NCBI GenBank assembly: GCA_905221605.1
Contig: CAJNDS010002460.1
Span: 123,624 to 187,623 of the forward strand
Reading direction: 5' to 3'
Origin: Symbiodinium natans
Taxonomy: Eukaryota > Sar > Dinophyceae > Suessiales > Symbiodiniaceae
Length of the DNA stretch: 64,000 bases
Shown here: one piece after another, positions 22,005 to 33,761 of the stretch
How the letters are laid out: each line of letters begins with the position of its first letter
How positions within the stretch are numbered: the stretch's first letter is position 1
Notes under the pieces: generated by a model
The model's input: only the letters and a program-made list of their open reading frames with translations
Databases searched by the model: none
Told to the model about the DNA's origin: nothing
Position numbers and translations under genes: made by a program

Positions 22005-22130
22005 CAACGACCCACCTGCCTGTCGACAGCGGCCATGGTGAAAGGATAGCGGAAGAGGGCTTTAGAGCGCAGAGCGCGGTAGAGGATATGGTTCTTGAAG
22101 CACAGCTGGCTGCGATCGATGGCAAGAATC
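22005..22130 (-). CDS. Exon-like island, paralogue of 1130-1262
   Basis: Reads SCASRTISSTALCALKPS in the frame shared with the island at 1130-1262 (SWDSRTTSSPAPRAIS). The two share GTCGACAG near one end and differ by a 7 nt indel. Part of a long open frame down to 21631. Exon borders are not clear. Confidence 0.4.
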
Positions 22131-22468
22131 CTAAACCCTAAGCCCTAAGCCCTCAACCCGAAACCCTAAACCCCATGGTTTCTGTGAAGCTGAACTCCAG
22201 TAAGCCCTACGCAAGCCCTTATCCCGAAACTCTAGCGACACTGCCGGCCCGAGACACGAAACGGCGTAGGCCGGTAAACCTCAAACTAGGGTTTAGGGTT
22301 TGGGTTTAGGGTTGCCAAGACAAAATCAATCAAAACCTCAAAGCCCAAACACCAAACCCAAACCTTTTCATTACCCTAAACACCATCAGCCTTCATCCTA
22401 GTTACCGAGTACCCTGGCCAAAACATGTCAACCTTTCAATTATGGTAGGATTCTAAAACGGCCCCCCG

Positions 22469-22499
<31 letters not shown>

Positions 22500-22596
22500 A
22501 AAAAAGGTTAAAAAAAAACTTACCCTAAACCCTAAACCCTAAACCCTACTCAGCTAAGGAAGTGATGTGAAACTTCCGTCTTCAGGTCTGTATCTT

Positions 22597-22704
22597 GGTA
22601 GCCCAGTAACCACACTATAAGAATGGCACCCCTTGCTAAGTTATATATTATAAAGGAAACCCAGAACCAAAGCAAAGAAGGGTAATGGTTAGCACTGGGC
22701 TACC
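22597..22704. mobile_element. TAGCCCAGT element copy
   Basis: GGTAGCCCAGTAACCACAC...GCACTGGGCTACC, ~108 bp, with AACCCAGAACCAAAG inside as in the 48583 copy. A partial copy (inner GGTACCC...GGGTACC arms) is at 21699-21772. Confidence 0.65.
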
Positions 22705-22819
22705 AAACCCGAAACCCGAAACCCGAAACCCGAAACCGCAACCCGCAACCCGAAACCCGAAACCCGAAACCCGAAACCCTAAACCCTAAACCCTGAACCC
22801 TAAACCCTAAACCCTAAAC

Positions 22820-22896
22820 CTGCACCAGGGACCTCAGCAGAGTCTGAGTTGCAGACTTGGCAAGCGCACGATAGGCCTCGCGCTTCCCTAATGGCC
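22820..22896 (-). CDS. Exon, helical basic segment
   Basis: GGCAG-type island read as GKREAYRALAKSATQTLLRS..., acceptor GTCAG and canonical donor GTGCAG|GTTTAGGG. 77 nt, open throughout. Gene unknown. Confidence 0.5.
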
Positions 22897-23003
22897 CTGA
22901 CGCCTGAAGCCTAGTCTAGACCCAGATGTAACCTAGGAATAAATAGGGTTTAGGGTTAAGAGTTTAGGGTTTAGGGTTAGGGCTTAGCTATACTAGACCC
23001 AAC

Positions 23004-23108
23004 TACCTTAAGAACCCCAAACCTACTTTTTTGTAGGTTCTTCTTCTGAAGCCCCTTATAGGATTCTTAGGTAACCTGCAAGAAAGGAGGTTTTGGCTTC
23101 TTAAGGTA
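23004..23108. mobile_element. TACCTTAAGAACCCC element copy 1
   Basis: TACCTTAAGAACCCCAAACC and GGTTTTGGCTTCTTAAGGTA ends; inner CTACTTTTTTGTAGG. Repeated 90 bp further on at 23195-23283 and at 36350-36451. Confidence 0.6.
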
Positions 23109-23194
23109 CAGTAGACCCAGGGGCACCTTTTTGGTTTTTAGGGCAATACCAGGGAACCCCAACCCTAAAAAAGTGAAATAGGGGCCTACTCCGT

Positions 23195-23283
23195 AACCTT
23201 AAGAACCCAAAACCTACATTTTTGTGGGGAATTCCTGAGGTCCTGAGGTCACCTACAAGAAAGTAGGTTTCGGGTTCTTAAGG
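23195..23283. mobile_element. TACCTTAAGAACCCC element copy 2
   Basis: AACCTTAAGAACCCAAAACC...GGTTTCGGGTTCTTAAGG. Confidence 0.6.
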
Positions 23284-23377
23284 AAACCCTGAAACTCCAG
23301 GCGGCATGTGCAGCCGCGCATTCATGCATCAGGCGTTGGGGTTCAGGTGGGGGCTGGGGGGAGGGGGGGGGGAGCAG

Positions 23378-23455
23378 TTTAGAGCTAGCCGTAGCATCTA
23401 GGATCGGGGGTTTCGTGCTCGGAGAGTCGCAGCCGGCTATTGCTGAGGCCAGAAG
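23378..23455 (-). CDS. Possible exon
   Basis: After GTCTAG the frame reads LLASAIAGCDSPSTKPPILD. Open for the whole island; flanked by GC-rich unique DNA and TTTAGGG repeats. Unknown product. Confidence 0.35.
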
Positions 23456-24032
23456 CTAGACGTCCGAATCCTAAGAGTACAAGACCCTGCATGTCCCTAC
23501 AAACGAACCTCGCGCAACCCTAAACCCTAATCCCTAAACCCTAAACCCTAAGCCCTAAGCCCTAAACCCCAAAGCCAAAGGGCCTTGCAAAGCCAACTCA
23601 GTAGCGGAGCTCTTTCCGGGCTCTGCTGTTGAAACGTGCCCTCCGCCCAACCCCACCCCCAACTCCAACCCGTAAACCCCCCAACCCCCCCCACCCCTAA
23701 ACCCTAAACCCTAAACCTTAAACCCTAAACCCTAAACCCGAAACATTATAAACCCTAAACCCAATACCCTAAACCCTGAACCCCCCAAACCTCAACCCTC
23801 TACTTCGTTTCCTCACTCTCCCGCCTGAGTTATCTCCTCAGGCGTCGCGTGGCGCGCCACACCCAGCCTTGACTTCAGAGCCCGCAACGGTCAGGGCTTG
23901 GGGTTAAAGGTTCCTTTTTTGGATCTGGGACAAGAATAGTGCTCCCCTAGGGTTCAGGTTCAGGGTTTGGGGTTTAAGGTAGGTCTAGGGTTTAGGGTTT
24001 AATCTTCGGAGCTCAGGGTTAGACCCCCCCCC

Positions 24033-24079
<47 letters not shown>

Positions 24080-24149
24080 CCCTCACCCCACGAAAGCCAC
24101 AAATCCCCAATCCAGGCAGCCCCATGCCTTACAACCCCCCAAAACACAC

Positions 24150-24315
24150 CCTTACCCTAAACCCTAAACCCCTAAACCCTAAACCCTAAACCCTAAACCC
24201 TAAACCCCTAAACCCTAAACCCTAAACCCTAAACCCTAAACCCTAAACCCTAAACCCTAAGCCCTAAGCCCTAGACCCTAAACCCTAAACCCTAAACCCT
24301 AAACCCTAAACCCTC
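24150..24315. repeat. CCCTAAA array with CCCCTAAA units
   Basis: About 22 units, preceded by C9A17 and a CA repeat. Confidence 0.9.
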
Positions 24316-24937
24316 AACCCGGAAGGGTTGGGGGAGCATGTCACGGCAATCTTCCGAGCTGCCTCCCGGGCGCCGGGGGTGGAAGGAAGCAGGAGATGTT
24401 TCGGGTTTAGGGTTTAAGGTTTAGGGTTTAGGGTGTAGGGTTTGTCGCGGACCTCTCAACATATCTGTTGCTCCTTCCCCGCAGCGCGAGCAGCGGGCGA
24501 AGGCCTGAGGGTTAAGGGTTCTAGGGAAGAACAAGCCGCAAAACCCTAAACCCTAAACCCGAAGCCCTAAACCCTAGGAGGCTTTGGGGTGTTGAGGGAT
24601 TTTGGGGGTTAGGGCTGTAGGTTTTCGTTTCGGGATGGGGTTCAGGGCCTTAGGAGGTTTATAGGGATGCAAGGTATTCATAGGGTTTTGGCGAATGTAG
24701 ACCCTTCAGGGGCCTACTAGGTGAGGTTCGAAAAAGGAGGTGTGGCTTAGTTTGCCAAACGCTCTGTGACAACTCCGCCTGGCAAGATTAGGGTCTAGGG
24801 TTTAGGGCTTCGGGTGTGTGGTGTAGGGCTTAGGGCGAATGAACCTTGAGAAACCCAAACCCTAAACCCTAAACGGCTCTAAACCCTAAACCCTGAACCT
24901 TAAACCCTAAACCCTAAACCCCCTGAGCTCCTCACAC

Positions 24938-24968
24938 CTGGTAGTGGTCGGGCACCTGGTCACACAAG
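24938..24968 (-). CDS. Short exon with canonical donor
   Basis: 31 nt reading LCDQVPDHYQ, acceptor CTTGAG, donor CAG|GTGTGAG. Small but with a good 5' splice site. Confidence 0.4.
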
Positions 24969-25336
24969 CTCAAGAGGCGAAAGGAGGGACCCTTAAGGTA
25001 TAATATGGAACCAGGGTTTAGGGTTAGGGTTCAGGGTTTAGGTTTTAGGGTTTAGGACCTTAGGGGGTATCTAGGGGCTATTTGGGGGCACTTAGGTGTG
25101 TAGGTTATAAAGGCCCGTGGCCTCTTTATCTGTTACATCTACTTTTATATAGTCCCTAGACCCCCCAATAAGAACCCGCTACGGAAAGCCTACAAAAAGA
25201 GACCGCCAACGAACATAATATATATAGGGCCTATCTAAGTTGTACGTAGGGGTTCTTTACGGAAACACGATGATGAACCCTGAACCCTACACCCTAAGCC
25301 CTAAACCCTAAACCCTAAAACCCCTCCTGTGACCCC

Positions 25337-25374
25337 CTTAACAAGCGGCTCCATCCTTGACGCCTTCTCGAACC
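25337..25374 (-). CDS. Short exon
   Basis: Reads GFEKASRMEPLVK between GTCAAG and AAG|GGGG. Flanked by CCCCAAA-type degenerate telomere repeats. Confidence 0.35.
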
Positions 25375-26197
25375 CTTGACAGGTGAGGGAGAGCTAAACC
25401 CCAAACCCCAAACCCCAAACCCCAAGCCCCAAACCCCAAACCCCAAACCCCAAACCCTAAACCCTAAACCCAGACTTGGGGTTGAGCTTCCCCAAAACAA
25501 ATGTAAATGCTGACCAACCCTGAACCATAAACCCCGAACCCCAATCTCAGTCACCGTAGACCGTGGGTTTAGGGTTTAGGGTTTAGGGTTTAGGGAAAAG
25601 GGGTACAAGTTGGATCTGTTCTAGGGTTCTTAAAGGAGGGGGGTTCAAAGGGGGGGATGTGACCCAACATTCCCTCATACTCCCCGCTACTCCCTAAGAC
25701 CCTAAGGCTCCCTAAGCTTCCCCAAGGTTTCCTAAACCCTAAACCCTAAACACTAAACCCTGAACCCTAAACCCTAAACCCTCAACCGCGGCTCCTACCC
25801 CCCCCCCCCCCCCCCCCCCCCCCCCACTGTGCTTGCCGTGGCTTGGGCTTGGGGGGCTCAGGAGTTACGGAATCAGGGTTTAAGGGTTTAAGGGTTTCAG
25901 GGTTTAAGGTGTAGGTTTTTTAGGGTTTAGGGTTTAGGTTCTTAGGCTTTGAGGGTTTATGGCTCGTGTGTTGCGGCTTTTACGGTTTAATGCTTAGGGG
26001 TTTCGGGTTCTGAGGTCTTTTTTGGGGTTTAGGGCTACTGTGCCCCAATGACACAATCCAGTTGATCAGACTGCACCGATTCAAAACCCTGTGCCGAAAG
26101 CATTGAATCCCACACCCACCAACCTCGCAACCCCAAACCCAAACCCTGTAGGGCTTGGGGTTCAGGGTTCAGGGTTAAGGGCAATCCCCACCAAGCC

Positions 26198-26242
26198 CTT
26201 GGCACAAGCCCCTGCCTCCTCCTCCTCGCCAGCGTAGTGCCG
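26198..26242 (-). CDS. Short acidic exon
   Basis: 15 codons reading RHYAGEEEEAGACAK after TTGAG, ending AAG|GGC. The adjacent island 26035-26120 also has an open minus frame (SVQSDQLDCVIGAQ). Confidence 0.4.
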
Positions 26243-26430
26243 CTCAAGCACACCCCTAGCCAGGATACGGTTTTAGGGTTTAGGGTTTCGGGACTGAGGG
26301 TTTGAGGGTTGAGGTTTGAGGGGCACGATTATTGGGGGACGTAGAGCCTTGTGATGTAACAAAAAACAAAGCGCTTTTGACACTCCGCTTTCGAACCTAA
26401 ACGCCTCATCCTAAACCACAACTTTAGGGC

Positions 26431-26744
26431 TTAGGGTTTAGGCCCACTCTCTATGCCTGCTGAGGCTTCCTGGGGCTGAAATCCCCATATACATCCACAA
26501 TGCCCATGCCAGGGAAGACAGGAGCGAAAGTTAGGGCACTCCGCCGAGAAGTGCTTGAACAACCACGTGTGGTCCAATCGGTGGTCTTTGAAGCCGCGAT
26601 ACCAGTGGGGAGATACAGATGGGCCCCAATGACGGACCAGGGTCCATATACCCTCCCGTCCAGCGTTCCAAGTCATAGAAACATGGTCTGAATTTCAGCT
26701 CGCAGCCGGAAGGCCTCCCGTAGGAGAGTCATGCGGTCACCCTT
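26431..26744 (-). CDS. Exon-rich island, frame partly unresolved
   Basis: 26688-26744 reads KGDRMTLLREAFRLRAEIQ after CCCAAG. The next ~250 nt has open frames in all three minus frames and one plus frame; the most protein-like minus frame contains FYDLERWTGGYMDPGPSLG. Probably coding, but the frame and any intron cannot be fixed by eye. Confidence 0.4.
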
Positions 26745-27310
26745 CTTGGGCTAACTGCCTCAAGCCATTAATTTCAACTCCCCCCTCATGACACCAAGGT
26801 CGGAGGTCCAAGACTAGAGAGTCCGTCGAATCCCTTCCAGATATCAGACGCGTATTGGGCTCAGGAGACGGAGCTGGAGTTCAATCTCCTCTAGGGTTTC
26901 GGGGGTGGTTCTCGAAGCTGAAGTCCCTTTTCGGGTTCTTCATTTAAGGGCGCCGTGCTATATACAGGATCCGAAAAAGGAACCGAATTTCCGATACCAC
27001 TGTGTTCAGGGGCTTAGGGTTTGAGTGCCTGGGGCCCCCAAGTAATAAGTAGGTTGTAAGGGGTGAAAAGTCTTATGATCTGAGATATAACTCCCCGAAC
27101 TACAGTTAAAGTAAGGGGGGGCCCTGCTTGTAAGGTAGCCCCAAACCCCGAACTAAAACCAACATTACCTACATAGACAGGACTTTTGTGGGGGTTTGGA
27201 CTCGAGCTCACTAGGGGTGCCAAACTCTATATCAGGCTAAGGCCATACAAAGTCGCCCGGAACTTCGCGAGACTGGAAAGTAAGGAATGGTCTAAGGATT
27301 CGGTTTAGGG
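26745..27310. other. Unique stretch, possible plus-strand exon
   Basis: 27230-27312 has a plus frame GAKLYIRLRPYKVARNFARL ending in TAG, and a competing minus frame after TTTCCAG (SREVPGDFVW). The rest has no convincing gene. Confidence 0.3.
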
Positions 27311-27475
27311 TTTAGGTTAGTAGAATCTTGCTCCAGGAGCAGTGCCTAAACCCTCAACCCCAAAACCCAACCTGAAACCCTCTACGCCCTAACCCCAAAC
27401 CCCAAAACCATAAACCACATAAACCCTAAACCCTAAACCCTCAACCCCCCTCCCCCCCCCCCCCCCCCCCCCGGT

Positions 27476-27530
27476 CAAGAGGCCTGGTGCGGCCGGCGAT
27501 TTTGCGGCCGTCCGTGCGTCGAAGCGGATC
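27476..27530 (-). CDS. Basic exon
   Basis: After GCCAG the frame reads DPLRRTDGRKIAGRTRPLD. A second minus frame is also open. Next to a pure GGGCTTA array. Confidence 0.35.
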
Positions 27531-27536
27531 CTGGCT

Positions 27537-27612
27537 TAGGGCTTAGGGCTTAGGGCTTAGGGCTTAGGGCTTAGGGCTTAGGGCTTAGGGCTTAGGGCTT
27601 AGGGCTTAGGGC
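27537..27612. repeat. Pure GGGCTTA array
   Basis: About 11 copies of GGGCTTA, a homogenised variant, followed by TTTAGGG at 27650-27705. Confidence 0.9.
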
Positions 27613-28587
27613 TTAGGGTCTAGAACTTGGGGTAGGGTTTAGTACTTGGGGTTTAGGGTTTAGGGTTTAGGGTTTAGGGTTTAGGGTTTAGGGTTTAGGG
27701 TTCCCTGAGTTGGTTGTAGGGTTTAGGGTTTGGGGTTCATGGGCTGCAGAGTCGACAGAGTTTACACGCTTGAGGGTTTAGGGTTTAAGGGTTAGTTCTT
27801 ACACGGTTTAGGGTTTAGCGTTTAGGGTTTAGGGCTTAAGGTTTGGAAGTTTTAAGGACAGCGTTTCGGGTTTAAGGCTTAGTTCTTTTTTATATATGGT
27901 TCAGGGGTTTAAGGATTGCAGGGTTGAGGGTTTGAGGTTTCGGCTTTAAGGGGCTTATGGGGTCCTAGGGACTAAGCAGTTGGGGGCTCAGGGTCAGGGA
28001 CCAGTTCAAACAGACAATATGAGGATTTAAGGCTTAGGGTTACTTAGGGTGAGCCCTCTCGACCCTCAAACCCCATAACTATATGGACTGAGCTAGCACA
28101 CGCCATCATCTTTCAAATCAAAAAGCGTATGCTTTGTGCTGCGTCCGCCCCCTAAAACCAGACATTGAACCCTAAGCCCTAAACCCGAAACCCTGAATCC
28201 AAAACCCAAAATCCTGAACCCAACACTCCCATGAAAGCCATGCGCAAGCCGCTCGGGCCACTGAGAGTGCAGGGTGTAGAACTTGAGCTTGTGCGTTGCG
28301 AGTTTAGGAATGCTGAATCCCCATACCCTCCATTGAGAGGTTTAGGGTTTAGTGTTTGGGGTTTAGGGTCCAGGGGTTCAGTTCAGGGCTTAGGTCCTGT
28401 AGCCCTAGGCATGCCAACGCCGGTCCAAAAAACAAAGACATCCTCTTGGGCTTAGGGTTTAGGAATGAGGGTTTAGGGTTCAGGGTTGAGTGTTGAGGGT
28501 TTAGGGTCTGGGGTTTAAGGTTTAGGGTTTAGGGGTTTAGGGTCTAGGGTTTAGGGTTTAGGGTTTAGGGTTTAGGGCACCAGGCGC

Positions 28588-29437
28588 CTGAGGATCTTCC
28601 TCCTCCTTCTCCTTAGCCTTTCGCTCTGCCTCGGTGGGGCCAACGCTTCGGGTTTAGGGTTTCGGGTTTAGGGTTTAGGGTTTAGGATTTAGGGTTTAGG
28701 ATTTAGGGTTTAGGGTTTCGGGTTTGGGGGTTTGGGGTTTAGGGTTTAGGGAAACTCTAAGGTTGGAACCATGGGCCCTTAGTATGGTCCCTTACCCTTG
28801 CACCCTTGTTTTATGGGGATCCGCAGCATTGGCCCTTATTGTTTTTTTGTATTAGTATATGTATATATATATTTATATATGTCTACTTGGAACCCTAGAT
28901 ACACTTTCAACACCCTGCGCCCCAAGCCCCAAACCCTAAACCAATTAACCCTAAACCCGAAGCCTTGGTGTTTGGGCTACCCTGGGCAAAATTTTTCTCG
29001 GAGGCCTAAACTTCAGCATTCAGGGCTTAGGGCAGCCTAGGATAGTTTAGGGTTCAGTGATTTCTTCTTTTGTTTGCTTTTAGCACACTTTCTAGCTCTT
29101 CGAAACCGAACTTCTGACTATTTTTTCGTGCTCACTCTAAACTCTAAACCTTAAACCCTAAACCCTTTAAACCCTAAACCCTAAACCCTAAACCCTAAAC
29201 CCTAAACCCTAAACCCTAAACCCTAAACCTCTCCACCTCAAGGTTCCTCATGCGCTTTTGTATGTTTCTTTCTGTTCTGCGCCGTGGGGCTGAGAGTTTA
29301 GGGCCTCTGGGACCTGAAGTCTCTAGGTTCGCTTCGGGTTTAGGGTTTAGGGTTTAGGGTTTAGGGTTTAGGGTTTAGGGTTTAGGGTTTAGGGTTTAGG
29401 GTTTAGGGTTTAGGGTTTAGGGTTTAGGGTTGAGGGC

Positions 29438-29476
<39 letters not shown>

Positions 29477-32400
29477 GGTTTAGGGTGTAGGGTTTAGGGT
29501 TTAGGGTTTAGGGTCTAGGGTGTAGGGTTTACTCGGCCCTCGGCCTCCCATTTCAGCCGCTCCTGGCGGAGGCGCTCCGCTTCCTCTGCGCGGCGCTGCC
29601 AGGCCTGACTTCAACGAGGGAGGGTTTTGGGTTTAGGGTTTAGGGCTTAGGGTTTAGGGTTTAGGGTTTAGGTTTAGGGTTTAGGGTTTAGGGTTTAGGG
29701 TTTAGGGTTTAGGGTTGAGGGTTAAGGGCTTAAGGCTTACGGTTTAGGGTTTAGGGTGTAAGGCTTTGGGTTGTCTCAGGCAAGTTAAAGGGTTTCTTAA
29801 GAGGGTTGCTCAGGCTTTTTCGGGCTTGGTTTAGGATGCTTGCTCATTGCTGCTTGTGTTTTTTTTTTTTTTTTTTGGGGGGGGGGGGGGGTTGGGGTTA
29901 TTTTTGGGGTTTCTTAGGGTCGAGGTTTAGGGTTGTTGGAATCAGGGTTTAGGGGGTTTAGGGTTTAGGGAGTTGGAGTTTAGGGTTTAGGGCTTACAAG
30001 GACTTCAGGGCTTGTACGGTCTAGGGCCCTTCGGATTTAGATGGGTTAGGCTTCAGTTTGAGGGCTTAGGGGCTTGGGGATTTGGCGGTTTCAGGGCTTG
30101 GGGTTTGGGAGTTTGACGGGTTTGAGCCTGTAGGAAGCCGATGTGCAGGAGCAAACTCCCAGTCCGTTGCACGAGCGCCACCTTCTCGTACCGAAGGACG
30201 CTCTTCTTTGCGGCCCAAGGGGCCCCTCTTTTTTGGTTGTCTGGGAACGCCCTCTCCGGTTGTGCGCCCTGTCGTTTGAGGCGCCAGAGTGGCGGAGGAT
30301 GTGGGGCTGCAAGACCTTTCCAGAGTAGCCGACTCCGCGTCCGTCTGGCGGAGAAGACGTAGCATGAGCAGGTTTAGGGTTTAGGGTTTAGGGTTTAGGG
30401 TTTAGGGTTTAGGGTTTAGGGTTTAGGGTTTAGGGTTTAGGGTTTAGGGTTTAGGGTTTAGAACAAAGCATCCTTCAGGGCTTGGGCCCAACGTTTGGGG
30501 TTGGGGGTTTAGAATAAGGGTTGGGGGTTGAGGGCCTCCTCGAGCTTATCAGCCCTGAACCCTAAACCCTAAACTCTGAAAAAAAACCCTGAACCGCTAG
30601 TGTCTTCGCAGGGCCATGTCAGCCGTGCAGGTCCACCGACCTTTCCAAGGCACAACCCTAAACCCTAAAACCCCAAGCCCTAAACCCTAAACCCTAAACC
30701 CTAAACCCTAAACCCTAAACCCTAAACCCTAAACCCTAAACCCAAACCCCAAGCCCCCCAAAAGCCGGCCTCGAGATCCTTCTGCTGCCGCTCTGCCGCT
30801 TCGGCGCGCCTCTGGCGCTCCTCGCGCACCTGGGGACAGCGCTTCTGTATATGCTAGGTTTGGGGCGTAGAGTTTAGGGTTTAGGGTTTGGGGTTTAGGA
30901 GTTTGGGGTTTAGGGTTTGGGGTTTAGGGCTTGGGGCTTAGGGTTTGGGGTGTGGCGCTTCGAGTTAGGGGGTCTAGGTCTAGGGCGTTTACGCAGTTCA
31001 AGGGGCTGAGGGTTTAGGGTTTAAGGTGTAGCGTGGGGGATTTCCAGTGCTGCAGGGTTTTCGGGTCAAGCTCGGGGGGACCTGCGGGGTAGTTTAGGGT
31101 CGAGGGCCTTAGGGTTTAGGGTGTAACTCCTATACCCGAACCCTCAACCTTCAAATTCCCCGCATAGGGCTGGGGCCTTCCGGTTTTGAGGGTTTCTGGG
31201 GTTTAGGGTTTAGGGTTGAGGGTTGCTTCCCTTTTGCAGAACCCTTGGGGAAAACAAAGACCACCCCTTCGGGTTTAGAGGGTTTGCGAGCTTGCATGTT
31301 GCAAAGAGTCAAAGGCATAACAACCTAGTTACTGTATTCACCCTACAGACCCTAAACCCTGAAGCCTAGATCCTAAACAGCATCTAAGCCCAAAAAGCCT
31401 TCAACCTCCCAAAAGTCCGAAACCTAATCAATCCCTACACCTTCATCCCTCAACCCTAAACCCCTAAACCTAAACCCTAAACCCCTAAACCCCTAAACCC
31501 CTAAACCCCTAAACCCCTAAACCCCTAAACCCCTAAACCCTAAACCCCTAAACCCCTAAACCCTAAACCCTAAACCTAAACCCCCTAAACCCCCTAAACC
31601 CCCTAAACCCCCTAAACCCCCTAAACCCCTTAAACCCCTAAATCCTCTAAAAAACCTAAACCCCTAAACCCCCCTAAACCCCTAAACCCCTAAACCCCTA
31701 AACCCTAACCCCCTAAACCCTAAAAACCCCTAAACCTAAACCCCTAAACCCCTAAACCCCTAAACCCCTAAACCCCTAAACCCCTAAACCCCTAAACCCC
31801 TAAACCCCTAAACCCCTAAACCCTAAACCCCTAAACCCTAAACCGGCGGTTCAGCCTGACGCTGCTGCGTCGCGGCGGCCCGGGAGAGGACAGTCACGCC
31901 CTGTGCAGGTCTATTGCTTGGGTATAGCGGGGGAGGGGGGGGGCGGTTTAGGGTTTAGGGTTTAGGGTTTAGGGTTTAGGGTTTAGGGTTTAGGGTTTAG
32001 GGTTTAGGGTTTAGGGCTATTGCCTAGTATAGGGATTCTTGATAGTTGGAATAGGGCTTTGGGGACTATTATGGTATAAATATATCGGGAACATAAGGGA
32101 ACACTATTAGTAACTATTCCGACCCCTTTGTTTGGGGCCTGTGGCCTTGGGGGCTTAGGGATTTTTAAACGCCTTAAAGTTTGCACATTAAACCGTCCAA
32201 GTGCCCCACAGAACAGAACACAACCGTGAATCCTAACCCTAAACCCTACACCCTCTTGGGCGAAGCCCAGCGTGACAAAAAGGGCTCATGGGAAACCGAA
32301 GGAAGCAAAGGGTGCGGGAGACTTGCTGCGCAAGGTTTCAGGGTGTAGGGCAAAAGTCGGGTATAGCAAGGTCAGGCCTAAACCCTAAACCCTAAACCCT

Positions 32401-33753
32401 CAACCCCAAACCCTAAACCCTCAACCCTAAACCCTAAACCCTAAACGGGCTTGTATTTTGAAGCCTCTGGGGCTTGCATTTGAGGACTTTCGAGGGTTTC
32501 AGGACTTTGGTTGGCTTGGCTGGCTTTTAGCTTCGGCCCGACCCCACATCGTCCGTTCCTTCATTCCCGTAGTGAGGGCACCAGCCCCTTCGCCCTAAAC
32601 CCTAGGATCTACGCCCGAAGCCCTAAGCCCTAAACCTTAAACCCTAACCCCTACGCCCTTAAACAGAAGACTTCCCTAAAACCCTAACCCCCAAACCCTC
32701 CAACCCGCCCCAAATCCTACCTTGGAACCTCTTTCCCTAAACCCTAAACCCTTAACCCCTAAACCCTAAACCCTAAACCCTAAACCCTAGGAATTAAGTG
32801 TAGTGACTACAAAACTGTAGGTAAGTAGAACCCTAAACCCTAAACCCTAAACCCTAAACCCTAAACCCTAAACCCTAAACCCTAAACCCTAAACCCTAAA
32901 CCCTAAACCCTAAACCCTAAACCCTAAGCCCACGCCTGGATCTCCGTGGGTAGGTACCGTATCTCGCCGTGGGGGTTCTGGACTCGGAGCCAGCCTTGGT
33001 CATGCGTTCAACCCTGGAGACTTTTAGGGTTTAGGGTTTAGGGTTTAGGGTTTAGGGTTTTGTAGATTAGGGTTCAGGATTTTAGAACTTTAGGGTTTGG
33101 AGTTTGCGCAACTTGGCGGCACCGAACAAGCATCGTTTCCAAGCCATCTCAGCAAGCAGCCATCCCCCTCGTCGATGCCCAGGACCTGAGCTGCGTAGCC
33201 ATGCGGGTACCCCTAAACCCTGAAACCCTGAAACCCTGAAACCCTGAAACCCTGAAACCCTGAAACCCTGAAGCCCTGAAACCCTGAAACCCTGAAACCC
33301 TAGAACCCTAGAACCCTAGAACCTGACAGCCTGAAACCCGAAACCCCAACCCTGCTCCAAAACGCCCCAAACCACAGCAACCTCAAGCACGACACACAGG
33401 CCGCCCACCTTGACAAGGGCAGCGATCCACTTACACCCTAAACCCTAAACCCTAAAATCATAAGACCCTAACCACCTAAAACCCTAAAACCCTAAACCCC
33501 TAAAACCCTGAACCAACCTAAAACCTAAACCCTAGAACCCCAAATAAACCCTAAACCTTAAAACCCTAAACCCTAAGACCCATAAGACCCCTAAGACCCT
33601 AAAGCCCTAAAGCCCTAAACCCTAAACCCCAAACCCTAAACCCTAAACCCTACACCCCATACTTCCAAGCCCAGGGGCTGAGGTTCCGAAGGCCGCCAGC
33701 TCCCCAAGATCGTCTCGATCCTCCATGCGCTTGCCTTTTGCTGCCATACGTGC
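28588..33753 (-). CDS. Arg/Glu-rich coiled-coil protein, multi-exon
   Basis: Exons: ~33664-33753 (possible start ATG at 33747, MAAKGKRMEDRDDLGELAAF), ~33110-33203 (AAQVLGIDEGDGCLLRWLGN), 32936-33013 (two open frames: ERMTKAGSESRTPTARYG, or WLRVQNPHGEIRYLPTEIQ), ~32500-32588 (KERTMWGRAEAKSQPS), 31856-31900 (GVTVLSRAAATQQRQ), 30770-30829 (VREERQRRAEAAERQQKDLE, exactly 20 codons), ~30125-30352 (KKRGPLGRKEERPSVREGG), 29539-29604 (AWQRRAEEAERLRQERLKWE), 29237-29276 (TERNIQKRMRNLE, GT donor) and 28588-28645 (PTEAERKAKEKEEEDPQ). The run of R/E/A/Q-rich exons at 28.6-30.8 kb suggests one coiled-coil protein. The N-terminal part (VLGIDEGDGCLLRWLGND) resembles a small beta-barrel such as a Tudor/SH3 fold, which is inference. 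Confidence 0.5.
29337..29545. repeat. TTTAGGG array with GGGTTGA block
   Basis: About 13 TTTAGGG, then ~7 GGGTTGA, then TTTAGGG/TGTAGGG, ending at the exon 29539-29604. Confidence 0.9.
30370..30460. repeat. TTTAGGG array
   Basis: About 13 copies beside the long exon ~30125-30352. Confidence 0.9.
31440..31843. repeat. CCCCTAAA octamer array
   Basis: About 48 units, mostly the 8-mer CCCCTAAA with CCCCCTAAA and CCCTAAA variants. CCCCTAAA is unlike the 7-mer arrays around it. Confidence 0.9.
32829..32930. repeat. CCCTAAA array
   Basis: About 14 copies ending at the exon 32936-33013. Confidence 0.9.
33219..33310. repeat. CCCTGAAA array
   Basis: About 10 copies of an 8-mer variant, then CCCTAGAA units. 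CCCTAAAA and CCCTAAGA variants follow at 33430-33650. Confidence 0.85.
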
Positions 33754-33761
33754 TCTTGGGT

